NCBI GenBank assembly: GCA_948474755.1
Contig: CAOLHI010000656.1
Span: 1 to 64,000 of the forward strand
DNA from: Ctenosaura bakeri
Taxonomy: Eukaryota; Chordata; Lepidosauria; Squamata; Iguanidae
DNA length: 64,000 nucleotides
Direction: 5' to 3'
In this document: in pieces, positions 21,862 through 33,345 of the stretch
Layout: each line of letters starts with the position of its first letter
Position numbering within the stretch: position 1 is the first letter of the stretch
Position numbers and translations under genes: made by a program
Notes under the pieces: model-generated
Databases searched by the model: none
What the model was told of the DNA's origin: nothing
The model's input: the letters and a program-made list of their open reading frames with translations, nothing else

Positions 21862-23885
21862 CTGGAAAGAAGGTGTGTCTCACAGCAATGACTCATGCAC
21901 AGTTGAAACATCTCTGCATTGGAAGTGCTTGGGCTATTCTGAAAGTGAAAATCTACCTGTACTCAAGGAATGCAGGTAGCACTGTGCTTTCCTTAAAAGA
22001 AAGCATGGTACTTTTAAAATGACAGCAATCCCTTTTTCACTGCTGTATTTCCAAATATCAGCCGCCAAATTCACAATAGTAGTGTGGTGTGACCCCTGTG
22101 GATTTAAGGGTAAAAGTTGCCTGCTCAGTATTACAGACAATACTGGGATAGATGGACCAAAAAATCTGGCTTGGTGTAAGTCAACTTCCTACATTCTTGT
22201 TTAATATAGATTTGGCTTCTCTAAAGCAGCACAATAACAAAAGCACTCTTAAGACCAATTTGCTCAGTTTACCCAATATACATCTTTTCTGCTATACTTA
22301 TACATGAAGGGTTTATTAATGTCTTCCGTGGCCTTGTAAAGGGGAAAGTGAGAAAAGAGTAATTTTAGTCCTACAGGAATAAAATACAACACTGGCACCC
22401 TCTGATGGTCACTACATAGATGGCAGTAAGGTTGTGGGTGGGGTTGATTTTACAGTCTGGTACACCCATTAATTGGATTTCAGCCAATTTACCACACAAA
22501 TAATTATCACTATTTAGTGTAGTCAAGGTGCAGCTGTTACCCCTTTTGTAGCACACAATCCCAGATGACTTCCCTTGAGGCTGAAATTCTGTTGCAGATT
22601 TATAGCATTTTCATAGCACTGGATGAACTGCAGTTTGCATCTGAGAAAATGGGCTTTTAAGGTGTATTCAGCCATTCCTCTTAGGGCTGCCATCTCTTTT
22701 TTTAAAGCTAAGCTCTTCTTTTATACCTTCAACAGCAGCCTAATACATAGAAATTCATCTGGCTGAGTTGTTTTCCTGGCACTGAGACTAAATGATGAGA
22801 ATAGATTCCTCCAAGCAAGGTATTTGGGAACTCGCCAGCTCCAGAGAGCTGCATGCTGGCCATTTCTCTGTTGCAGCAGGAAAGACATTGGCACAGCTCT
22901 TCTGAGCTTGACACTGCCCTAGTTTGTAGACCTGGTTCAGATGTTTTCCATAGTCAGCCAGGCTTTCCAAAGTGCTGTCATTTTCTCTCCCAGCAAATCA
23001 CAAATATCTTTCCTTCAGCAAGTGGAAACAATTTGTTACCTCCTAACCACTGCCACCTGGGTTTCGGTGGGGATCTCATTGAGCCTTGTCCTTGCTCTGG
23101 TGAAGAGGTCTTTCCCAGCACTTGCTATATAATGCTTTTAATAGGAGTTGTTATAGACAGAACCTGAGATTTTCTGCATCGTCGGCTGAAAAACCTTCCT
23201 CCTGTGTTTTCAGGTATTGAGACCTGGCTTGAATTTAGCAAGCCCTCGATAAACACCCTTGTCTCTCATGAGTACATGTACCCATTGGCATTTACTTTCC
23301 ACTAGCTTTTAAAAATACAGCTGCTAATCTCAGTTGCTGAAGAAAAATACTGATGACCTAAGTAGGAGCAATTCAGTGAAGCCCAAACATTGATTACTAT
23401 TGTCTCTGTGTTTAATATCCCAAGTCTGGGCTGGTTCTTACAAAAGTCATACCTGATCACCAGTCTCACAGAGATATTCACACTCATTTGTTCTAAAGTG
23501 CAAGAGATGTATATACACATATACATGCACTCTTTGAGAGAACTTTTAGGGGATGTGACAGAGATCTAGAAAAAGAACAACAGGCAGACATGTCTAGGGT
23601 TGCCAAATCAGAAGCATCCCAGGCCCTAAGCAAACTCTCTTGAGTTTAATGAACTGAACTGAAATTGTCTTTGTTCAATAAAATTTAAAAATGGAGGAGG
23701 AGGAGGAGGAAAATTTAATGGTACTTTAAAACCTTGAGATGCAAAACCCTAACGTATCTCAGTCATGGTTCCAAGGTTTTCAGGAGTTGGGGAAAGAAGA
23801 AGAAAGGGATTACTGTTTATGGCAAAAGGGTTTGTGTACTGTATTGTCTGAAATGGCTGTTTTTTGATGGATTTGCTTTTCAGCA
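21862..23885. other. No recognisable gene or element
   Basis: Unique-looking sequence. A (GGA)n run lies at 23693-23710. Open frames here show no family motifs. Confidence 0.4.
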
Positions 23886-23889
23886 GTTT

Positions 23890-24045
23890 TCCACTAAATT
23901 GATAGTTTAATTATATTTTTATTTTTTGCATGTTTTTATTGATTTGACCATTTACCTGTATCTATTCTAATCTTTGTAAACCTCTTTGACTCCCATGGCT
24001 GGAATAAAAGTGAGATACAAATAAATATAATAATAATATAATCAC
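23890..24045 (+). mobile_element. L2-like LINE 3' tail
   Basis: TTTGTAAACCTCTTTGACTC then GAATAAAAGTGAGATACAAA and an AATAATAATA tail fit the 3' end shared by reptile L2-like elements. Confidence 0.5.
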
Positions 24046-24093
24046 AGAAATGAATTTGTTACGATTCTTTAACAATTACTATAGGAAGGGAAA

Positions 24094-24330
24094 GAGCCAG
24101 TGTGGCATCGCAACTTAAGTGTTGAACTAGGACACTTTGAAACCAGAGTCTGAATCTCTGCTCGGCCATCAAAATCTATGGGGTGACCTTGGGCGAGTCA
24201 CACTCTTGAAGCCTCAGAGGAAGGCAAGGACAACCACCCCCTCTGAAAAATTCTGCCAAGAATACCCCATCAAGTTCACCTTAAGATTGCAGTAAGTCAG
24301 AAATGACTTGAGGGCATATCATAACAAAAC
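24094..24330 (+). mobile_element. tRNA-derived SINE (copy 7)
   Basis: GCCAGTGTGGCATCGCAAC starts the head. The body has GGGTGACCTTGGGCGAGTCA and AGCCTCAGAGGAAGGCAA, and the tail is AAGTCAGAAATGACTTGAGG. It is close to full length. Confidence 0.9.
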
Positions 24331-24376
24331 AGGATGGGAAGAGATGAAAAAACCCAAAACAAACCACTCATCATTT

Positions 24377-25350
24377 AAGAAGTCATGTCAAACGAATCAT
24401 ATATATATATACACATACATACATACATACATACATACACTTTTTGGTAAACTAGAAAGCTTTGTAGATCATGGATGTAGTATATCTTGAGTTTAGTACT
24501 GATATCATTAAATTTTTGCAGGCAAGCTGGTGAACTATGAGATAGACTGTGCTATGGTTAGATGGATTTGTAATTGGTTAACCCAATCAAACCCAGAGAG
24601 TGCTCACCAAGGGTTGCTCTTAATCCTGCAGAGAAATGACTACTGGGGTGCATCAGGGTTCTGTCCTCGATCCAAAGTTGTTCAACATCTTTATAAATGA
24701 CTTAGGTGACAGACTATTAGGCATATTTATCAAATTTGCAGTTAACACCATATTACAGGATGGGATAGTGAATACTGCAGAGGAAAAGATCAGAATGCAA
24801 AATGACTTTGACAGATTAGAGAGCTGAGTCAAAATTAACAAGATGTATTTCAGCAGGGATAAGTGTAAGATGCTATAGCTAGGCACAAAAAATTAAATGC
24901 ACAAATATAGGGTGGGTGATACCTGACTTAAAAGCAATACATGTCAGTAGGATCTAGGTGTATTAGTAGACCACAAGCTAAAGTTAAGTCAATAGTGTGA
25001 TGCAGCTGCCAAAAAAAGCCAATGCAATTCTAGGTAGCATCAACAGGAGCACAGTGTCCAAATCAAGGGAAATATTAGTGTGACTCTATTCTCCTTACGT
25101 AGAATAATATGTCCTGTTCTGGGCACTATCATTCAGAAAGGACATTTTAAAAAACTGGAATGGATGACCAAGAAGATCAAAGGTCTAGAAACCAAGCCTT
25201 ATGAGGAATGACCTAGGGAGCTGGATATATTTAGCTTAGAGAAGAAAAGACTGAGAGGTGACATGATAGCCATTGTCAAATATCTGAAAGGATGGCTTGT
25301 AGAAGATATGGAGTGAGCTTCTGCTACTGCCAAAAAGTAGCTGCCAGACT
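24377..25350 (+). mobile_element. CR1 LINE, RT half, left of inserted element
   Basis: Starting at AAGTCATGTCAAACGAATCA it follows reverse transcriptase coding sequence: GSVLDPKLFNIFINDLGD near 24655, then IKFAVNTILQDG, RIKMQND-like motifs, and the late CR1 motif ending in KKRLRGDMIAIVKYLK near 25225-25285. The family's YADD/FADD box reads FAVN here, so catalytic residues are lost. An (AT)n(ACAT)n microsatellite (24399-24438) interrupts it. The 3' end is found beyond the next element, at 28226. Confidence 0.82.
24636..24827 (+). pseudogene. CR1 reverse transcriptase fragment
   Basis: The frame MTTGVHQGSVLDPKLFN continues to IKFAVNTILQDGIV and NDFDRLES, which is the CR1 RT palm region. The catalytic aspartates of the FADD box are replaced (FAVN). 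It ends at a stop where the family has tryptophan. Confidence 0.78.
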
Positions 25351-26004
25351 TAGTTGGAGGGCAGAGTTGGGCCCAGCCAGAGCTATCTAGATAGGCGGTT
25401 TTCCTTCTGGCCAGGCAAAAGGGAATATATTCCCTTCTGCTTTCAGCTCCCAGAGAAAAGCATTGCCAGAACAAAGAGAGGCGAGGAAGAACAGAGAAGA
25501 GAAGAAACTGTGGGGGGAACAGAAGGTGAGCGGCAAAAGCAAAGGGCAGTGGTGAGAAGTCCCTGAGAGGGAGCTGATTCACTATCCAAAAGCCCTTTTA
25601 AGGGCTAGAACTGTTATCACTTGAGCTGTTTATCACTAGGGGAGTGGAGGGACATGTTGGGGGGTAGATAGTGGGTCACCTTGGCTGGCATTTCATCAGT
25701 GGGATTGGGTGACTTTCACCTCTACATCACCTGGTGGAATTTTTCACATCTTCCTCCCTACTTTTTGTTGGCACTGAGTGGGGGCAGCTTATTCAGAGCC
25801 CTCTGGGCATGTCTGATGGCAGCCACCTGTGCCCTTCTACCTGGTTTTCTGTGCCTATGACTTTCAGGCTGGTTTTCTGGGTGGCTCCAGCACACCTTCC
25901 TTATCAATTGTTTTGTTTTTCTGGCTAACTATATCCTGCTGGGCAGTTTATCACTAACACCTGTGTGCACATTGCTTTGTTTTGCTTAGGTATCATATCC
26001 TCAA

Positions 26005-26703
26005 GTGCAGAAGACTGCTCAGGATTCAAGTCCCAGAACAGGAGTTCAAGCAGAAAAAGCAAACAAGTCCTGGTCAGAGCTTGCCCTAGGCAAAGGGCAC
26101 AAGAAGGCATCCAGTGACAACAGTGCTGCCCTCACAGTGCTGCCCATTGGTGGCATGGCAATCTGGGAGGGCCTCTTGCAGACAATAGAGAGATTAGCTG
26201 AAAAGGTGAAGCAGCTAGAGTCAAGGGCAGTGGAGATGGCCTCTACACCTGAGATTACAGGTGGGAGCAGCAGAGAGCCTGGGCAGGAGCAGCAATTTGA
26301 GGCCAGGTCACATCATAGCCAGAGGCAGCAGTCACCATCAAACAGCAGCAATCCTAGCTCATCCAATTCTGATAGGGAATCTTCATAGGACAGCAGGAAT
26401 AGGAGGTGGAGAGGAACTAAAAGGCAGAAGAAGAATTTTAGGAAAGAGGACTCTGAGAGCGAAGGATCATCAGGTGAGTCGGTAGACAAGGGTAAGGTGA
26501 GGAAGGCCTACTGGAGGACTTCCACCCATGTCCATGGGTTCCCAGAGTCGGCCATCAGAAGACGGAAGCAAGGGGGGTCGGGAACACAGTGGGGATCAGG
26601 TGACCTGGGAGGCAGACAGGGAAGAAGGATCAGACACTCTGTCAGCCACATTTGTGAAGAAGCTTCTGAGAGTCAGATCTTACCATTTTTAAACTCATAT
26701 TAA
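26005..26703 (+). pseudogene. gag-like ORF1 of the recombinase element
   Basis: One reading frame spans about 233 codons with a single stop at 26386-26388. The first part has a coiled-coil-like segment (LLQTIERLAEKVKQLESRAV) and then a Ser/Gln/Asn-rich stretch. The second part is basic (RRWRGTKRQKKNF). This order resembles a structural ORF of retroelements, but no domain is diagnostic. It lies upstream of the recombinase, on the same strand. Confidence 0.42.
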
Positions 26704-26713
26704 GGACTCAGGC

Positions 26714-27446
26714 TTGGCACATAAGTCCATGTCCACCCACTTGGCTAGCATCTCAGTTTTCAGCAAAGTGCAAGGTTTTGAGGCCCATGTGATTCTTTCT
26801 TGGCTAGGAGGGAAGTTGCAGAGTGGAAATGATCAAAGCTTAGGAGGGATGATGTTAAGAAGCCCAGCTCCTTCCAATTATTACAGAAGTTGGTTGGATT
26901 TCTCCCAACTATCTGCAATTCTCGTTATGAGATTGTTCTGTTCAGATCAGCATTGTCCTGGGACTTTGCATTTTATCGTGCCCTTAAAATGAGTGAGCTA
27001 GTGGTTGGGTCCAAGCAAGTTCAGCCAAATAGGGCATTAAGGGTCAAGGACATTTCCTTTAGGGAGGACTTGGTTAGGTGTTCCAAGTGTGACCAAGCAG
27101 GTCGGGGTGCTGAGATCAGACTACATGCCCTCTCTGGCAATGGCTCTTGCCCAGTTTGGGCTTTGCAGATAATTTTGCATTGGTGGTCTCCTGGGCCAGC
27201 CTCCTGTTTGTTCATAAGGATCTCTCCCCTCTCACCAGCTTTCAGTTTGTGACCATGCTCTGGCTGGCCCTCACCAGGCTGGGGCTTTCAGCTATGGAGT
27301 TCAGGAGCCATTCTTTCAGGACTGGAACAGTCACAGAAGCAGCAGGTTGTGGGTTTTCAGTGGACACCATCCAGAAGATTGAGAGGTGGAAACTGAGGAC
27401 ATATGCCAGGTTTTTTCAGCCTAGGTTAAGGTTGAACATGGGCTAA
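26714..27446 (+). pseudogene. Tyrosine recombinase (integrase-type), frameshifted
   Basis: Three successive frames give VFSKVQGFEAH, then LPTICNSRYEIVLFRSALS, FYRALKMSELVVGSK and CPVWALQ, then HSFRTGTVTEAAGCGFS and IERWKLRTYARF. This matches the phage-type recombinase order of vertebrate DIRS-like elements. The H-x-x-R pair and the likely nucleophile tyrosine (RTYARF) are kept. The first catalytic arginine (usually ALRxGEL) reads as lysine in ALKMSEL. Two frameshifts and this change make it inactive. Confidence 0.72.
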
Positions 27447-27623
27447 TATGTTTCATTTCCAAGTAGGGCCAGCTGGACATGTGAGCAGGATTCTCAACAG
27501 TAGCAGGAACTGGGACAGGCCAGAGCCAGGCCAGATCATCGGGATCATTGAAGAGGAACCCGGCAGGGAAAGCAAGGACAACTGGAATGGACTGCATATG
27601 TCAACAGTAAGACAAGTGTTGTC

Positions 27624-28112
27624 ATGAACATGCAGAAGGAATCAGAATGTGTATGGCTCTGTGGTCAGAGACCCTGTTGTGACTATTTCATGGACTTCTG
27701 GACGCATGACATAGGGGAACATGGGAGAGTTTGTTGGCTGCAGCTGCTTAGGTTAGCAGAAGGCAAGCTAGTGGGGTCCCAACTCATCTTTTGTGGCATT
27801 AGCATGGGTTCTGGATCTAGGATTGTGGTTACCAGGTGTCCCCAGGCATTGCTATGGTATGGGATTCCTCTTCTGGGGTCTCAGGGGTGTAGGACGGAAG
27901 CAGTTGTGTTTCCATTGGTAGGGCACGATTCACCCACACTCCCTGGTAGCAGGGGAGGGCAACAGGCGATCTTCTCTTGGAGGTTGGGCTGTTCCTGTGG
28001 ACCCAGCAGTTCTGGCGGCAGGTGGATCTGCTCAACAGTCAACAGACATATTGATGGATGTCCAGATCCAGACCCACATATGTGTCATCCTATTGACAAC
28101 TTTAGCCAATAA
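27624..28112 (+). other. Open frame of unknown function in the recombinase element
   Basis: A 162-codon frame starts MNMQKESECVWLCGQ and ends in PIDNFSQ. It follows the recombinase by about 175 bases. Some related elements carry an extra esterase-like domain at this position, but I see no catalytic motif, so no function is assigned. Confidence 0.25.
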
Positions 28113-28225
28113 AGCTATCCTTCTAGTTTTTGTGTTTATGCATTCTTCTTGGCTGCACCACTTGCCTCTGAGAACGCAGCTAGAACATGAACCAATGGAG
28201 TCAGATTACAAGTATACAGATCCCC

Positions 28226-28375
28226 CCTAACCTGAGAGGGTGATGAATAGTCCATCTTTGGGGGTCTTTAAACAAATTCTTTCAGGAATTTGTTAGCTGT
28301 GTATTTGTGCATGCCAGGGTGAACAGACTAGATGGCCCCTGCAGCACCTTTCAATACTAAGATTCTATAGGAATG
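28226..28375 (+). mobile_element. CR1 LINE 3' end, right of inserted element
   Basis: CCTGAGAGGGTGATGAATAG, then GGGGTCTTTAAAC, GACTAGATGGCCCCTGCAG and AAGATTCTAT are the CR1 3' UTR and terminal motif. It completes the copy beginning at 24377. Confidence 0.75.
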
Positions 28376-29955
28376 GAAAAGGAGGGTAAAGATGAGATGT
28401 GAGGAGTGAGAGAAGGAGATGGAAGGTAGAAGTTATTCAACCAGGAGACAAACGAGGAGAAAGAGGGCAAGAAAGAAGGTGACTAGGGATAAGGGAAAAG
28501 ATGAACATAGGCAGGAGCTATGGGAACAAGTTAAAAGGAGTAAGAGGACAAGAAGAGAGAAAGATAGGAGAAGGAATTTAGCCAGGGGTTTGGTAACACA
28601 GGGAGAAAGTAAAATAATGAATTAACAGAGAACAGAAACAAATGCCCAAGCAGCAGAAGACATTCATACCACAATTTTTGCTAACAGTGGCACAACCCAT
28701 GTGTATTTCCTGATCCAGTCAGGAAACTGTTCTGTGGTTTCAAACACAAAAGTGGGGGCTAACAATAAGATAGGGAAAGCCATAAAGCAGCAATCCTACA
28801 CTACTATATCCAGCAACTCCTTAAGGTAGTGAATATTGCAGAAGCTCAGTATCTCCCTACACTGTGTGCTCCCTTCTGGCCAGAGCTTGAGAAACTTTGA
28901 AAGCCAGTGAAGGGGAGAAAGCAGCTGGTCAGACGAACCACCTGGAGACTCTCCTGCAGCCACCCTGAAGCTACTTGCAGCCATGGAGGTCAGCAACACA
29001 TGGTTTAAAAAAGAATCAGGACTTCTATTTCATCCTGAGGTTTTTCCACTTGCCCTGTGTCCAGAGGGGAGAGGCCAAGTGAGATCTGAGAGCTCTAGAC
29101 TATGAAGAAAAGAAAAAGGCAAAAGAAAGGGAAGCCTGACAGACTCGCTTCAGAAATAGAGGTGGAAGAGATCATATTGGCAGATAGGAGATGGGGGCAA
29201 TGGGATACAAGAACAGGGATTGCTGTAATCCAGGCCAGGGTTCAGCTCTGACTTGCTATTCATAAAATAGGAATAAAGGGCCCCTGAGCAAAGACAGAAG
29301 GCATTTTTTTCCGGTCACTGAGTAGTTAACTCTAATGTACATCATCACACATAATGGATTAGGAGAAGGGCGTTTAAGATATCCATTAACCTCAGTGCTG
29401 TGTATACATTTAAAAAATAAATAAATTAGAGGCTAGTTTGTCCTCAGGGTCTGCTTTACCATTACACAGAGTGAGAGCTACCTCAGAAGGCAGATTTTAG
29501 GTGTCATAAAAAGGACAGCAAATTGCTACCTATTTAATTTGTTATTTTACTCCTGGGGATGGAGATTTTCTGTGGGATTATTTTTCTTTAAGTGACCTCT
29601 TTTGAATATGGGACAGGGGAGTCAATGAATTGAAAACTATGAGCAAGGAACAATAGGGTTAGAGAAGACCCTTGTATCTGGCGGGAAGGAGCGAAGGTGG
29701 AGACATAGATATAAATGACAAACCTGATTCTGCATTTGATATCTGTTTTGTTTTAGAAGCGCACAAAATCTTGATTTTGTAAGGGACTAAACAGTCATGC
29801 AATTTGCATAAATACAGATATCTTGCTTCCATTAAATTACTTTGTGGTAACAGATGATATGGCTGTAAATACTCTCTTTTCTGCATCACTTGTAGTGAGC
29901 TTGGTTGCATGACAATTTTGTGTTTTACCTTAGCTCTTCTCTTTCAGGGCTTGGC
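28376..29955. other. No recognisable gene or element
   Basis: Purine-rich at 28380-28600, where a frame rich in R/K/E results from composition only. Confidence 0.4.
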
Positions 29956-30351
29956 TTTTCTTGTAAACAAAACAAAACAGAACTTCACTACCCTTTCAGC
30001 AAACAGCGGATCAGTCGAAATCCATAAAGCTACAGCTACCACATTGGCTGCTGCTGCTTCTTTCAGTGACAATATAACACTACCACCACTACTAATCCAG
30101 TGGTGGCTAGGAGTTGAGACCACCACCCATTCTTTTCTTGGGGAAGTTAACTTTACTTTGTTCACAAAGTTTGCTTTCTGAGAAACAAGTGTTTGGTAAC
30201 TGGCCATGCCCATCAAGACAACCATTTTGTGAACAGGCAAGGAAGCCCCACCCACCCCAATAACCATTTTGCAAGAACATCTACAAGACTATCTCCAGAT
30301 CTCAGATACACCCTCTGAAAGGTTAGGAAACATACAATGATGTAAACATAC
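29956..30351. other. No recognisable gene or element
   Basis: An 81-bp open frame overlap on both strands has no family motif. Confidence 0.35.
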
Positions 30352-30432
30352 AAAGCCATTATATGCCTCTTAAGGTTATCAAAGAAAAGGTGGGATATAT
30401 ATTTCATAAATAAATGCAAATAATAATTTTAA
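30352..30432 (+). mobile_element. L2-like LINE 3' tail
   Basis: AAGAAAAGGTGGGATATATA then TTTCATAAATAAATGC fits the end of the reptile L2-like tail (AAAGGCGGGATATAAAT...AATAAA). Confidence 0.45.
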
Positions 30433-30864
30433 AAATCTAGAACAACAATTGTAAAAAAATTATTACTCACAAAGGAAAAAAATGTTAGAGGATAATCATC
30501 AGCTTTATTCCAGAACACTCCCCAAATCTGTCAAATTGGCTTACCTCTGGAAACATAAATACCATCTGACCAAAGACATTTGTCACCATTTTGTGAAAGC
30601 TGCTGTTCAAGCAGGCCTCCCTAGCCAAATTGTGCCCTGGAGGGATGCATCAACTGCAAAAGCCCTAGTTCTTGTCCTCCTGAATTTCAGACAATGCAAA
30701 CACATTCTCAAAAAGCAAGGAAAGAGACACACAGGAGGACACGCTCACTGAATTACGCAGGTCAGTGCAAACAATGTGAATTGTGTCAGAAACAAACTGG
30801 CAATCAGTACAGTCTTTGAAAGACAGGAATAAACTGGTCTTACACAAGAGACTAGCTACTACAT
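30433..30864. other. No recognisable gene or element
   Basis: No coding motif or clear repeat boundary was seen. Confidence 0.35.
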
Positions 30865-31880
30865 TAATAATAATAATAATAAAATTTATTTTTATCCCGC
30901 CTCTCCCAGTGGATCGAGGCGGCATTACAACAGTATATAAATACATTAAAAACACTAAAATGTAACCCATCCTCCCCACCCACCAACCCTTCTAACCCCC
31001 TAAAGCACATTAACTATTAAAACAAATTAAAAATAAATTAAAACCAAGAGGACAGTTGATGAGAGGCGGTGGAACACTAGTCTGGGAAGGCCTGTCGGAA
31101 GAGAACAGTCTTGACCGCTTTTTTAAAGCGGTCAAGACTGGTAATATGCCGGGTCTCTTCCGGCAGGCCATTCCATAACTTGGGAGCGACAGAAGAAAAG
31201 GTCCTCTGGGTAACCGCAGCCAACCTAGTTCTGATTGGCTGCAGTAAATTCCTCCCAGAGGACCTTAGTGTGCGGGGCGGATTGTATGGGAGAAGGCGAT
31301 CCCTCAGGTAGGCTGGCCCCAAGCCATGAAGGGCTTTAAAGGTAAAAACCAACACCTTGTACTGTGCCCGGAAACTAATAGGCAGCCAGTGTAAAGACTT
31401 CAGAATTGGTGTTATGTGGTCACTTTTAGATGTTCCAGTGACCAACCTGACTGCCATATTCTGAACTAATTGAAGTTTCCGGACTAAGCACATGGGTAGC
31501 CCTATGTAGAGCGCATTGCAGAAGTCAATCCGTGAAGTTACCAGCGCATGCACCACTGTTTTTAGGTGTTCCAGGTCCAGAAAGGGGCGCAGCTGGCGTA
31601 TCAGCCGAAGCTGATAGCAGGCACTCCTGGCTGCCGCATCAATTTGAGCTGTCATCTGAAGCGGCGAATCCAAGAGCACCCCCAAGCTGCGGACACAGTC
31701 TTTCAGGGGACGTGTGACCCCATCTAGAACTGGTTGACAAACCTACATACCTGGACTAGAGCCCTTAACAGCGAGTACCTCCGTCTTATCTGGATTCAGC
31801 TTCAGTCTGTTTTTCCTCATCCAGTCCATTACCACTTCAAGGCATTCATTCAGAGGCGAGATGCCATCCTTAACTCTAAA
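30865..31880 (-). mobile_element. L2-like LINE, ORF2 C terminus and 3' UTR
   Basis: On the minus strand, coding starts near 31880 in the RT thumb region (CLEVVMDWMRKNRLKLN, then KTEVLAV), continues through 31685-31077 and ends in a 3' UTR with the tail (ATT)n at 30865-30881. It is 5'-truncated, as usual for LINE insertions. It is the best preserved of three L2-like copies between 30.8 and 36.5 kb. Confidence 0.82.
31077..31685 (-). pseudogene. L2-like LINE ORF2p C-terminal region
   Basis: A 202-residue frame contains MGVLLDSPLQMTAQID, LRPFLDLEHLKTVVHAL, VTSRIDFCNALYIGLP, LKSLHWLPISFRAQYKVL and a final KAVKTVLFRQAF. This is the conserved C-terminal region after the RT domain in L2/CR1-group elements. 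Upstream the frame is broken by a stop near 31745. It shows no sign of host function. Confidence 0.85.
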
Positions 31881-32418
31881 CTACCTGTAATTTATGGCTA
31901 ACCAGATTTATTCCTGTTCTTAAACCTCAATCCTGGAATTGGCACTTGGCACCCACAAGTACAGCATGCTATAAAAGTTCACCTATTACAGTTGTTCACA
32001 TATTAAACAAGAATATATCGATCATCTTCACATATCATGACAAGCCATGGTTTATTAACCAGTTGTAAGCCATAGTTAGAAGTCATACTTTGCTGTTGGA
32101 TTATGAACTCTACCTTGTTTTAATCATGACTTGTTGTAACATTCAAATACACAATCATGACTTGTACTTGGCTAGATTTTCTAGCAGCCAACCATGAAAC
32201 AAGAATTACCAAAGAGATGGAAACAGGATTTACTAAAGGAATAGAAAAAAAATCAGAAATGGGAAAGAAAAGTCACAGAGTATGTTGTCATCTGTCAGTA
32301 ACGCAAGCCACAAACCAAACCACAGTTAACACAAACCATGGGTTATTGTGACATATGAACCCACCCATTGGATCTATTTTGATACAGAGTTGTTGATCTG
32401 AATACTATTATAAACTGA
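31881..32418. other. No recognisable gene or element
   Basis: CATGACTTGT and AACCATG-type short motifs recur (32030-32345), but no element was recognised. Confidence 0.4.
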
Positions 32419-32648
32419 GAGCCAGGATGATGCTGTCATTTGAGCATTTGACTAGGACTCTAGGAGTGCAGGGTCGTATTCCCACTCAGCCACAGAACGT
32501 CACTGAGTGAATGTAGGCAAGTCACACTCTTGAAGGAAGAAGACTGTGGCAAACCAGCCCTTTCAGACAGATCTTTCCAATAAAAATCCATGAAAGGCTT
32601 GCGTTAGTGCTGCCATAAGTCAGAAATGACTTGAAAGCACACAACATA
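32419..32648 (+). mobile_element. tRNA-derived SINE (copy 8)
   Basis: GAGCCAGGATGATGCTGTCA starts the head. The body has GTAGGCAAGTCACACTCTTG, and the tail CATAAGTCAGAAATGACTTG ends ACACAACAT. The B box is weakly preserved. Confidence 0.85.
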
Positions 32649-32719
32649 CTACTGTAAAAAAAAAAAAAAAATTAAAACAGTGACTACATTGAGCATAGCT
32701 TTTAATGATTTATTGATTC

Positions 32720-33345
32720 ATTGGTTGGTTGGATTTATAGCATGCCTTTCTACCAAAGAATGGCACTGAGGCAGCTAACAATGATAAAAATGATAAAATC
32801 AAATAAACAAACAAAGGAGTTTGTTTGTTTATTTGATTTTATCATTTTTATCATTGAATAGAATAAATAGAAAACGAATTAAGGCATCAATTAATTCATG
32901 CCAATAAAAGAGAGAGTAGTACCCACTTCAGTTCAATTATGAAAGCACTACTTGAATTTAAAGATCTTTGCCTACTGACAGGACAGCTGGAGAGTTTCAC
33001 AGCTTGGATCAGCAACAAAGAAAACTTCCTCTTGCCTGCCCACCAAACATCCCTCAAAGGAGAGAAGGAACAAAAATAGGGCCTCAAAGCCAGGTAGGCA
33101 CCTGGGGGAGAATACAGTCTTCCAAAGAGCCTAGACTTAGCCCTAGAAGGCTTTATAGATCATAGCATTTCAGTTATGGCTGGAAACAAGCAGATCGCCC
33201 TTGAAGATACAGTAAAAAAAGTGTAACATGCTCCCTGTAACAGACCCCAGCCAACAGTTTGATTTGAGCATTGTAAAAATGCTGAAGTTTCCAAACCCTT
33301 TTCAGAGACAGCCCCACATACAGTGTAATGAGATATAAGGCACAC
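32720..33345 (-). mobile_element. Old L2-like LINE copy
   Basis: TTATAGCATGCCTTTCTACC at the left matches the complement of the L2-like tail. ACATGCTCCCTGTAACAGAC and AAGTTTCCAAACCCTTTTCA and GACAGCCCCACATACAGTG at 33228-33322 match the complement of the coding part in the copy at 31077-31685. It contains the hairpin at 32779-32856. Confidence 0.58.
32779..32856. repeat. Perfect 37-bp inverted repeat with 4-base loop
   Basis: Arms 32779-32815 and 32820-32856 are exact complements, starting CAATGATAAAAATGATAAAA. The loop is GGAG. The stem is AT-rich and cruciform-prone. Confidence 0.95.

Larger units (their letters stand above)
25351..28226 (+). mobile_element. Tyrosine-recombinase retroelement (DIRS-like?), internally deleted
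   Basis: About 2.9 kb separates two parts of one CR1. It holds a charged low-complexity gag-like frame (26005-26703) and a tyrosine recombinase (26714-27446). No reverse transcriptase or RNase H motif was seen, so either the pol part is deleted or this is a recombinase-only element such as a Crypton. Roughly 130 bp of the CR1 is also missing at the junction. CCAATAAAGC near 28107 may be a polyadenylation site. Terminal repeats were not identified, so the limits are approximate. Confidence 0.6.

Noticed and set aside
21426..22022. 198-codon open frame
   Set aside because: It crosses the boundary of a Tigger-like MITE and uses its low-complexity interior.
28419..28625. Arg/Lys-rich frame resembling a nuclear protein
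   Set aside because: It results from a purine-rich stretch; no splice context or homologous motif was seen.
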